A stretch of DNA of 64,000 nucleotides from contig JAEETO010000002.1 in assembly GCA_016290385.1 (NCBI GenBank), positions 1 to 64,000 of the forward strand, given 5' to 3'. Source of the DNA: Bacteroidales bacterium. Its GTDB lineage: Bacteria > Bacteroidota > Bacteroidia > Bacteroidales > UBA932. A program made the position numbers and the translations under genes. Shown here piece by piece: positions 1 to 8,004 of the stretch (its first letter is position 1; every line of letters begins with the position of its first letter). Below the pieces are notes generated by a model. That model was not told where the DNA came from and made no database searches. It worked only from the letters and a program-made list of their open reading frames with translations.

Positions 1-195
1 GATCTCCTTCGCATTCACCATCAGGCTCAGCTTGAAGATCTTCTCGGCGCCTTCGGCCCCGATCCGCTTCCGGAACTTCGTCATGTCGATCGGGTTCATC
101 GGCGGACGCTTCTGGAACACCTTCTCCCCAGTGAAGTATTGCATGTACGGATTCTCCATCCAGTGGGCTACCACGCCTTCGTCGCTCAGATACGC
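1..195 (-). mobile_element. IS5-like transposase fragment (N-terminal part; runs off the left edge, N-terminus appears degenerate)
   Basis: Minus-strand reading gives AYLSDEGVVAHWMENPYMQYFTGEKVFQKRPPMNPIDMTKFRKRIGAEGAEKIFKLSLMVNAKEI, typical of IS5-group transposase N-termini (LSDE.vv..w.ENPY.QYF.Ge..Fq...P.dp....kfRkRiG). No clean start codon upstream in frame. Confidence 0.65.
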
Positions 196-301
196 TTGAA
201 ACCGACAGATCGCCGGCCGTATTGTCGCCACCTTGACCGACCTTGGCCACGATGCCCAGTTCCTCCCAACAAATGAAAGATGTGCCCCCTAGATATATGC
301 A

Positions 302-850
302 TCAATCAACTATTTGAGGCACTATCGTAACAAACTCCGACCCGTTATATATACTGTAATAAATACTTTCGGTCCCTACAATGATCATCAATAGAAAAGA
401 TACACATATTTCCGAAGTAACAAAGTTGCTTATAATTGAATTACAATCAGTTCCTGAAGGTGATGGATTCTTCTCTGGATGAGTATGCCACTCTCCAACA
501 TAAACTCTTGTATGTTCAGATTCTTCGTAATCTAGACTAATAAACTCATTTGCCTTAACCGCATCCCTTTCACAACCACATCTACTATTATGCGCCACAC
601 ATGGAGGTGAAACCTTGCTTATTCTAAAGGTCTTTTCATCTATCTGAGAACCGGTCAGAACTCCGCACATTTCGTTACCTTCATGTTGAGCATATCCTCG
701 CAAAGTATCAAGGACTACTTCTTTTATTTCGAATCTGACGTCCAAGTTGTTTAAAGGGGGAGCCTGAGCAGTTGGTTTTTTGAAAGGCCACCCGCCCGTT
801 CTACGAGTTTGATTCCTTTTTGTTCTGCTATTTCTAAGTTTCCTACCCAT
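302..850 (-). CDS. cap3: CBASS Cap3-like JAB/JAMM isopeptidase
   Basis: JAMM motif E...HTHPEKNPSPSGTD; last gene of a CBASS operon directly after the E1-E2 gene. Start uncertain: the ATG at 850 overlaps cap2 by ~100 nt; a TTG near 747 is an alternative. Confidence 0.85.
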   Translation of the reverse strand: MGRKLRNSRTKRNQTRRTGGWPFKKPTAQAPPLNNLDVRFEIKEVVLDTLRGYAQHEGNEMCGVLTGSQIDEKTFRISKVSPPCVAHNSRCGCERDAVKANEFISLDYEESEHTRVYVGEWHTHPEKNPSPSGTDCNSIISNFVTSEICVSFLLMIIVGTESIYYSIYNGSEFVTIVPQIVD

Positions 851-2487
851 TGGTATATTTGAGTTTCTTCCGTTTTGTTTATAAGTCTATCAATATGAAA
901 GAATAACCCAGAGAGTAACAAAGTAACATCGTTGGCAGAATAGAGTGCATACTGGCCATTGCATCCTGCATCTCGATGAATAAGTTTCACGCCTTCTTCA
1001 TATTCGGATTTATCAATCAAACAATATTCAAGGAAGTTGTCATCCAAAGCAGTTCTCAACCGTTTTATTGTTTCTTCTTCATCTGGATTCACATATATTA
1101 TCAAACCCGATATCCCATAAGGTTCGAGCCATATTATAAACGACGGTATCTGTATTTCTTTTGCCAACACCTTATCCAAAAACCATTTCTCAGACATTAT
1201 ATCACCTGTACACAAGAAAATGGAGCTAGCCTCATTTAGATTATCAAATGAAATCTCTTCAATCTGTTTATCAATTGGAGTGACTTTTCTATCTGGGCGG
1301 TAAAGAGTCAGAAAATCAGCAACCGCATGAACTTTTCTTTGATCAACGTAATTAAAACCAAGCAGATGACGGCCCAGATTATCTATGGTCAAGTTATCTG
1401 GATCAATAAGAGTGAAACTAGCATTGTTATAACCGTTGAGGTAGTAGCACAAATTGCTGCCTACGCTACCTAAACCTATAATTAAAAACTTATGTTGCTT
1501 CATGAACGCCCCAGCCGTGCGTTCTGCGATTCGTTTCTCCTCATAGATGTTTGACTTTATTCTACTCAAAAACTTGTTCTTATACTCTAGTTTTGTCAAA
1601 ACATCAATAGCATTTAAAGTACCAGGTCTAAAACCTTTCCGATAGAGGTTCAAATTGGGGACAGTCACACCCCCCATCATATATTCTAGACCTAAGGGGA
1701 AAAGGATATGGCCTTTATGATTCTTTTGGAGAAACTTTTTACATACTATCTTATCCTCGTCATCTACAATACATTCCAGAAATTTACTCCCGGTTAGCGA
1801 ATATGGTGGTGTTGCAGGAATGTGCAGTGACTTGATAAATAGAACAGGTACTTTACTGGCTTTGTATCTAATCTTGATATTCTTCAGTATATCTTCTGAC
1901 TCATCTAAACCACACACAATACATTGGTCAAAGTACTTATCGTCTTTGGCAATGTAGTCCACATGATAGGTAAAACCTCTGAGTTCGCATGTGTGCTCTG
2001 GAATGTTACCCAAATAAATCCAGTGAGGTTCCAACTCGGCTTCATCTTCATATTTCTCCGACCAATAACTGTCTATTTCTTTGGCATATTCTTCAGTATT
2101 GTCCTGGTTCGAATATAACTCAATCCACCTCCTTGTCTTAACAATATTATCTTTTATCAGTCCATAGATGTTGGTCGTGTCATAGACAACACCATCTTCG
2201 TAAAGGCAAAGCTTTCTTGTTTTAACGGATATGTGAGGGAGATAACAAAATCTACTGTCTGGTACAATCATCCAGGGCATCACGTAAGGGAACTCACGTG
2301 GGAAAGCCATGAACACATTCACATCAGAATTTTTACCAAAAGTTTCTGCTGTTATGGTTAACTTCCAAACAGGTACATTAGCTTTTCTTCGCTGATCGCC
2401 ATCTGGCAAATAGTCCACCTCTTCAATAGCATATTCTTTCGATAATATCGCGAGACAATGCGTCAGGATGGTTTCGATGTCAGGCAT
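751..2487 (-). CDS. cap2: CBASS Cap2-like E2-E1 fusion (ubiquitin-transfer-like)
   Basis: N-terminal E2-like domain with candidate catalytic Cys (HISVKTRKLCLYED), C-terminal ThiF/E1 domain (FLIIGLGSVGSNLCYYLNGYNNASFTLIDPDNLTIDNLGRHLLG) and a downstream GCNGQY cysteine. Confidence 0.88.
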   Translation of the reverse strand: MPDIETILTHCLAILSKEYAIEEVDYLPDGDQRRKANVPVWKLTITAETFGKNSDVNVFMAFPREFPYVMPWMIVPDSRFCYLPHISVKTRKLCLYEDGVVYDTTNIYGLIKDNIVKTRRWIELYSNQDNTEEYAKEIDSYWSEKYEDEAELEPHWIYLGNIPEHTCELRGFTYHVDYIAKDDKYFDQCIVCGLDESEDILKNIKIRYKASKVPVLFIKSLHIPATPPYSLTGSKFLECIVDDEDKIVCKKFLQKNHKGHILFPLGLEYMMGGVTVPNLNLYRKGFRPGTLNAIDVLTKLEYKNKFLSRIKSNIYEEKRIAERTAGAFMKQHKFLIIGLGSVGSNLCYYLNGYNNASFTLIDPDNLTIDNLGRHLLGFNYVDQRKVHAVADFLTLYRPDRKVTPIDKQIEEISFDNLNEASSIFLCTGDIMSEKWFLDKVLAKEIQIPSFIIWLEPYGISGLIIYVNPDEEETIKRLRTALDDNFLEYCLIDKSEYEEGVKLIHRDAGCNGQYALYSANDVTLLLSGLFFHIDRLINKTEETQIYQWVGNLEIAEQKGIKLVERAGGLSKNQLLRLPL

Positions 2488-3466
2488 ACTGACTGTTTTT
2501 CTTTATCGTTCCTGCAAACTCTTTCTGCTGTGCATCGTCATCTACATCTTTGGCGGTGGAACAACTGAAACGGTCACCAAAATACTTCTGCCACTTTTCA
2601 CAACCTTCTTTCTGGTTTTTGGAGTTTACCGCGCGTTCAGCATCTTCTCTGAAAGACTTTAAGCGGGATAAAAATGTATTACGCTTAGTATCCGAATAGT
2701 GTTCAAACAAATCTTCACCAGGCGATACAGGGCGTTTACATATAAAATGACCCTCTTTGCTCAATTCATCCTGCATTGACACCAAAGTGTCCTTCATGAT
2801 GACATCCAAACGGGTTGCATCATTCTCCGTATAATGGTTTGCTGCTAAAATGGTTAGAATAAAGCCACAAGGCAAATCAACACTTTTGTCATACTTAATC
2901 CAATCACGCCATGCTTTGAGGAAACGAACTATCTCGCGAAGGTATGTTTTATTATCGCACTGCTCCTCAAACCACTCGTTGAACTGTTTGGCATCCTGTT
3001 TCGCCCATGGTTTCTTTTTATGGGCCAGTTGAGGATGCTCGTCACCATCAACCTTGAAATAGATGGGGAGATCAATATGATGACCATCCGCATAGTTTAC
3101 ACGTACGCAAGCATTTTTATCATTAGGTGCTTGCTCCGTATGACCATCGACAGCAGCATACACTTTGTCATGATACCACTGGATTTCATGTTTTTCGTCC
3201 TCAGAATCTCCAATGAAATATACACCATCGTCCAGATCGTATGCCGCGAGACCAACATCATCAACAATTGGGTTTAGAATAGTCCCAACTGCGAATGATC
3301 CTTGGCTATAAAACTTGGGTTGAATCTCGTCTTCGAGATTGTTTTTGAAGTAATTACGTATTCTATCCCGCAAAGCTTTGCGGTTACCCTTCAATTTCTC
3401 TATTCGGCTATCATTCGCCTTAATAGCATCATGAAAAGCCACAAACTGTTCGTGATTATTTGCCAT
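2480..3466 (-). CDS. CBASS CD-NTase (cyclic oligonucleotide synthase)
   Basis: Nucleotidyltransferase signature GSFAVGTILNPI...YDLDDGVYF and a later acidic residue in VNYADGHHIDLPIYF; SMODS/DncV-like layout; overlaps cap2 and the effector by a few nt. Confidence 0.88.
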   Translation of the reverse strand: MANNHEQFVAFHDAIKANDSRIEKLKGNRKALRDRIRNYFKNNLEDEIQPKFYSQGSFAVGTILNPIVDDVGLAAYDLDDGVYFIGDSEDEKHEIQWYHDKVYAAVDGHTEQAPNDKNACVRVNYADGHHIDLPIYFKVDGDEHPQLAHKKKPWAKQDAKQFNEWFEEQCDNKTYLREIVRFLKAWRDWIKYDKSVDLPCGFILTILAANHYTENDATRLDVIMKDTLVSMQDELSKEGHFICKRPVSPGEDLFEHYSDTKRNTFLSRLKSFREDAERAVNSKNQKEGCEKWQKYFGDRFSCSTAKDVDDDAQQKEFAGTIKKNSQYA

Positions 3467-4073
3467 TATTCTTAGATTTCTTTGTTAATTCCCATGAACC
3501 TGTGCAATTACGGTCATTCCAATATGTGCCTGAGAGCCTTGTAAGGTCTGCATAGTCAATATCCAACTTTGTAGAACCATAGTGAATATTCAAACCTCCT
3601 TCTTCTCTCTTCTCCGCTTTGTTTCTATACTCTAATTTTGGATCATTCTGGTATGAGTATACAAAGATCGTCCTATCAAGTGTGTCATCGTGAATGAACA
3701 CTGAACTAAATGAATCGCTCCTACTCTTTTCAAAATATCCATGAACATGAGTTTCAAGGAATGACTGGCTTATTTTGAGTGTAAACTCATACTCAGTATC
3801 CTTAAAACTGGACTTACCTTTTCCAGACCATTCACCACTAATATTGGGAATATGTAACCACCTACCAACAAAAGGAATCCGCCATAATAACCAATTAAAT
3901 AATACGGCTAAACAGCAGACTATAGCGCTTGTATAGCCTATATCTCCCCAAAGAGTTTCCAATTCCCAAGGATTTCCGTTGTTATAAGAACGTATAGCAA
4001 AATGGATGATCAGAAAAACCACAATTACAGTTACAGCTATGCATTTGATAAATGTTTTATAATTCTTCTGCAT
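3456..4073 (-). CDS. cap15: CBASS effector, Cap15-like (two TM helices followed by a beta-rich domain)
   Basis: TM1 IAVTVIVVFLIIHFAI, TM2 YTSAIVCCLAVLFNWLLW, then PNISGEWSGKGKSS... beta-rich C-terminus ending GTYWNDRNCTGSWEL; first gene of the CBASS operon. Matches the SMODS-associated 2TM-beta layout. Confidence 0.75.
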   Translation of the reverse strand: MQKNYKTFIKCIAVTVIVVFLIIHFAIRSYNNGNPWELETLWGDIGYTSAIVCCLAVLFNWLLWRIPFVGRWLHIPNISGEWSGKGKSSFKDTEYEFTLKISQSFLETHVHGYFEKSRSDSFSSVFIHDDTLDRTIFVYSYQNDPKLEYRNKAEKREEGGLNIHYGSTKLDIDYADLTRLSGTYWNDRNCTGSWELTKKSKNNGK

Positions 4074-4144
4074 ATATATTCTTTCTTTAAATTATTACAT
4101 CCAACATACCCCCCCCTAAACAAATTAATCGTTGCAGCCCCTTC

Positions 4145-4759
4145 CTACTTCGTGATGTCTCTGATTATATCAAACAGTTTATACATCTGCGTGTATGACT
4201 TGTACACCTCCGGCTCTGTCGCGTGCAACTTATCCAGTTCGCGCGATAGCTCAATAGCCTTCACCATATCTCCCTTTTCCTTAAGTTCACGGTAGATGTG
4301 TGTTTTGTTGAAGAAAGCCTCCGTCTTCTCGTAGTTGGGAATGTGTTTCTTCAGTTCCTGCGCCACGGCATCATAGTCCGCATATTCCTTACTCGACGGG
4401 CCGGGCATATAGTGCATCAGGAACCAGTATTCCGTACAAGGACTCGACTCCACAAAGATAATCTTTGGATTATCCTTCTTCAACGAACGATAATGCTCCA
4501 TTTTGTCGTGGTTACCTTCAATAACATCCATGTCAATAAGGCACAACACATAATCATAGCCCGCATACACTCGTTCTTTTGCCAGATTCACAATATCATC
4601 AATGTCTGAATGCTTTGGAATACCGGGCACCAGACTGAACCTGTAGCGCTCAGTTGTGCGCATGTCATCCACATAGCGATACTCTGTCAAACCTTCACCG
4701 ATGATAGCGATGCTCTTACGTACTCTTCTATTCACCTGTCTCATGCTCATAGTATTCAT
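4145..4759 (-). CDS. RloB-like protein (AbiLii-like)
   Basis: RKSIAIIGEGLTEYRYVDDMR ... DYVLCLIDMDVIEG ... IIFVESSPCTEYWFLMHY, characteristic RloB blocks; start overlaps the upstream ATPase gene. Confidence 0.75.
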   Translation of the reverse strand: MNTMSMRQVNRRVRKSIAIIGEGLTEYRYVDDMRTTERYRFSLVPGIPKHSDIDDIVNLAKERVYAGYDYVLCLIDMDVIEGNHDKMEHYRSLKKDNPKIIFVESSPCTEYWFLMHYMPGPSSKEYADYDAVAQELKKHIPNYEKTEAFFNKTHIYRELKEKGDMVKAIELSRELDKLHATEPEVYKSYTQMYKLFDIIRDITK

Positions 4760-6053
4760 CCATATCCATATAAATACTGTCCAGGAAAGGCAGATTCACT
4801 AGCTTTTCCTGCCTGTACGCATTGTAAACCGACAGCGTCTTGTGCAGACCAAGAGTTGACAGTCTAATCAGTTGAGTCTCTCCGCAATCGTTCTTGTCTG
4901 TGAACCAAATCACATCCCTGCGGATATAGTCCTCATCCAAAAGATTGATGTCGTGTGTAGAGACAATCAGCTGTCCGCCACGCTTGCTGTTCACCAGGAA
5001 CACTTTTATAAAATAAGACAGCAATTCATAGTGAATACTTGTCTCTATCTCGTCAATCGGAAGAATCACACCGTGAACCAACAGGTCATAAAGGATCGTA
5101 GCCAATCCCATATATCTCTTGGTTCCCCGAGACTCCAATTCCTCGTCAAGTTCTTTATCCCCGTTACTGGTATGGTGCACAAAGAACATCTCGTCCGAAT
5201 GCAACGTGCCTTTTTTCAGGATCTCTTCCTTTGCCTTTTCAGGCATTCCCGAAGTATTCTTTATCACCAGTTCCATTTCAGGAGTAATGCTCACTTCCTC
5301 CTCATGGATAGCAATATCAGAGATATTAAAGTCAGATGCTTTCAAGAAATGCAGAATGAATTTCTTCAGTCGTCCATCTCTATCTCTAGTTATACGGCGT
5401 TTGGTAAAACCCATCAGACTGCTCTGCGGATACATAATTGGAGCAATTCTCTGGGAAAAGAAATCATATACCAGATTCAACCTTGATTTCTCAACATTTG
5501 ACTTTCCAAATGCAGCAATAACCGTGCGTTTATTAAAGGTATTACCCTCAATAGCCTCTCTGCTTTTCTTGACCAATCCCACTTTGCCGCCAAAAACAAT
5601 GTCTGTTGCATCTTTTTCAGCATTATACGTGCGCTTGTACAACAAAGTTGGCTGAACAGACGAATAAACCTGCAGGGTTTCCTCATAAATAACCTTGTTA
5701 TCCAACACCAGGTTGAGTTTATACTTCTCCCGGTTCAGATAGAAAGACATTTCAAACTGCGTCCGTTCCTTGCCCGACACATCATCAAGCAAGAAAGGCA
5801 CAACTCCAATCTCGTCGCCTTTGTTCAAACCGTCATTGACCATGAACTGAGAAAAGAAATCGAGTGCTTTCAAGATGTTTGTCTTACCTGAAGCATTAGA
5901 CCCATAGATAAAGCCAATCTTCAAAAGCGAGACGCCGTCAGCTACCTCTTCGGTATATATATCACGAGAAGTATCATCACTTGTCGGGATAAAACTCAGC
6001 GTCTGCTCATCCCGCAACGAATAGAAATTCCTGATTTTGAATTCCGCTATCAT
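4728..6053 (-). CDS. AAA-family (AAA_15/21-type) ATPase, AbiLi/RloA-like
   Basis: MIAEFKIRNFYSLRDEQTLSF..., Walker A GSNASGKTNILKAL, Walker B-like PIDEIETSIHYELLSYF, LIVSTHDINLLD; directly upstream of an RloB gene with a 32-nt overlap. Confidence 0.8.
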   Translation of the reverse strand: MIAEFKIRNFYSLRDEQTLSFIPTSDDTSRDIYTEEVADGVSLLKIGFIYGSNASGKTNILKALDFFSQFMVNDGLNKGDEIGVVPFLLDDVSGKERTQFEMSFYLNREKYKLNLVLDNKVIYEETLQVYSSVQPTLLYKRTYNAEKDATDIVFGGKVGLVKKSREAIEGNTFNKRTVIAAFGKSNVEKSRLNLVYDFFSQRIAPIMYPQSSLMGFTKRRITRDRDGRLKKFILHFLKASDFNISDIAIHEEEVSITPEMELVIKNTSGMPEKAKEEILKKGTLHSDEMFFVHHTSNGDKELDEELESRGTKRYMGLATILYDLLVHGVILPIDEIETSIHYELLSYFIKVFLVNSKRGGQLIVSTHDINLLDEDYIRRDVIWFTDKNDCGETQLIRLSTLGLHKTLSVYNAYRQEKLVNLPFLDSIYMDMDEYYEHETGE

Positions 6054-6078
6054 AATTGTTCAGTATTAAACGACGGTT

Positions 6079-6086
6079 CAAAGATA
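6079..6086 (-). promoter_or_regulatory. Bacteroidales -7 element (TATCTTTG) upstream of the AAA ATPase gene
   Basis: Plus-strand CAAAGATA = minus-strand TATCTTTG (TAnnTTTG), about 25 bp before the ATG at 6053. Confidence 0.5.
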
Positions 6087-6239
6087 CAACAAATTTTTGA
6101 AACCAACGATTTTATTTTTATTATTCGTTCAGATTTCACGAAATTTAAATATAAATTCTGCCAATTTGTCATTTCCTGTCTTCTGGCAGCGTATTTGCCG
6201 TAGAAAAGAATAAAGGGATAGTCCGAATCCCCTGTCTAA

Positions 6240-6403
6240 CCCGAGAACCTTGGACAAGTTCTCACAGTGCCTGAAAAGGAGCAGGCGTTAAGCTCTCGCA
6301 TCAAAGACCGATGGGATAGTAGTCGGTACTTTGCAGGACGGTACTTCCAGAGTTTACGACCGATCTTACGTTGCCAAGATAGTCGATCAGGTTGTCTCAC
6401 ACT
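6240..6403 (-). pseudogene. Degenerate Rhs core fragment (remnant of an orphan Rhs C-terminal cassette)
   Basis: gggatagtagtcggtactttgcaggacggtacttccagagtttacgaccgatcttacgttgccaagatagtcgatcaggttgt closely matches the same strand at ~8859-8941 inside the intact Rhs gene (encoding HLGNVRSVVSSGNTVLQSTDYYPFGL). Confidence 0.75.
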
Positions 6404-6408
6404 ATCCT

Positions 6409-6954
6409 TCACATTATACCACAATTACAATATGGATCATACATTTCCTTGAATATAAACACATTGTCCGAATAATCGTAAATCCAGAAAGAATAGGTAT
6501 CGTCATCAATAAGGAATAAAATGATTTCCCCATTCTCCGTCTCCCCATCCGGCTCGTAAAAAACAAAGTCTTTCTTTTCTGAAGTTCTTTTAAAAACAGT
6601 GCTGTCTAAAGCTTGCCCTTCTACAACAAACCAATGTCCCATATGCTCAAAACACCCATTATAACATTGATTGTCTCCAAAATCAACCAACCAAGAACCA
6701 ATTGATCCAATGTTATACTCGGTAGTGGTATCATTCACGATTCGACTGTGAATCGAAAAAATCAATTCGGGTGTATAATACGCACATTTCCTCTCATGGA
6801 TGATAATACTATCAAGAATCGGTAATAAGCTCTCATTTCGTATTTTTAATATCCGTACATTTCTAAGTCGACCATCATTGTCTGAATTCAATAAAACAAA
6901 GAAGGCTGAAATAATGACAACGATAAACAATACAAAGGCTATGATCTTTTTCAT
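6409..6954 (-). CDS. Hypothetical N-terminally membrane-anchored protein; candidate Rhs-associated immunity/accessory protein
   Basis: ORF 6409-6969 with a better start at MKKIIAFVLFIVVIISAFFVLL (6954); AT-rich; lies between the Rhs gene/first small ORF and the Rhs remnant. Confidence 0.55.
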   Translation of the reverse strand: MKKIIAFVLFIVVIISAFFVLLNSDNDGRLRNVRILKIRNESLLPILDSIIIHERKCAYYTPELIFSIHSRIVNDTTTEYNIGSIGSWLVDFGDNQCYNGCFEHMGHWFVVEGQALDSTVFKRTSEKKDFVFYEPDGETENGEIILFLIDDDTYSFWIYDYSDNVFIFKEMYDPYCNCGIM

Positions 6955-7124
6955 CTTAGTATAGTCCATTTTGATTGTATCTATGATATTGCCCCGGATG
7001 AGTATAGATATTTAGGGACAGTCGTAAATTGTATAATCAGCCTTCCTTTCCAATAATTGTTGCGGAGGGAGCGTATGGAAGGCAACTTACGCTTTGGAAA
7101 AATACTCCGGACAGCTATGATTAT

Positions 7125-7997
7125 TTATAGATTACCATACAACGGGATGGTTGTCATAAATGCGCCAATATCTGAGTAATCATTTATTCTCTGAAAGATA
7201 GCATCTTTTATTTCAGATAAATACTCTTGACAAAAGACTTGTACAGAAGTTTTCATACAAATCGTGTCCACCTGTAAATCAGAGGTTGTTGTTTTCAATA
7301 ATAAGCTCTCTATCGGAGGAATATCACTTATAATATTTATAGAGTCATCAATACCGCTATAGTAAATAATACAGAGAAGAGGGGAATACCCATTGGCCAA
7401 GATTCTATCTAATGCGTATTCACCCGGAATTATATAATAACCCTTAGCCAAGACAAGGGCATTATATTTTTGGTGAACCATGTTAATACAAGAATCCAAC
7501 TCACTATAATTAAACTGAGATGGAAACAAATAATCACCTTCTCTATTGAATGCTGACGATTCAAAGCTCGACCAGAAATCCATCTCATCTAATAAAAAAG
7601 ACTCAGGGTGACTTAACCTATAAAATTGATCCCCTATGAAATAACAGGATGCAATTCCAGCATGAGTATTCAATAGAAAAAATACTGAGTCTTTATAAAA
7701 AGCATACCGAACTTTATGAGGAGCGAATGTCTCTAAAATATTGACGCCTGTAAAGTACTCAAGCTCAGAGAAATAAGCTGGTTCATTTTCTTTATAACTA
7801 CTCATGAACTTGAATAAATCATCATATTCATCAGGTAGCACGTAATAGGCTTGACAATACATTCTAACAAGATTATACAAAATAGGGTGTACAGGTCGCC
7901 TACGGACTTCTTTCCGTATTTCCTCACAATTCATCTGACAAACGCATGATACAATAAATAAAATAAGCATGATAAGTATAGATATAAACTTACCCAT
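7125..7997 (-). CDS. Hypothetical lipoprotein; candidate immunity protein for the Rhs tip
   Basis: Internal start MGKFISILIMLILFIVSCVCQM gives a lipoprotein signal (LFIVSC) and begins just after the Rhs stop; same strand and AT-rich composition as the Rhs tip. Confidence 0.6.
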   Translation of the reverse strand: MGKFISILIMLILFIVSCVCQMNCEEIRKEVRRRPVHPILYNLVRMYCQAYYVLPDEYDDLFKFMSSYKENEPAYFSELEYFTGVNILETFAPHKVRYAFYKDSVFFLLNTHAGIASCYFIGDQFYRLSHPESFLLDEMDFWSSFESSAFNREGDYLFPSQFNYSELDSCINMVHQKYNALVLAKGYYIIPGEYALDRILANGYSPLLCIIYYSGIDDSINIISDIPPIESLLLKTTTSDLQVDTICMKTSVQVFCQEYLSEIKDAIFQRINDYSDIGAFMTTIPLYGNL

Positions 7998-8004
7998 TCT
8001 CTTA

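Noticed and set aside
6236-6519. Small ORFs on both strands (6236-6424, 6267-6452, 6331-6519)
   Set aside because: They fall in the decayed Rhs fragment; the correct reading frame matches Rhs core protein, not these ORFs.
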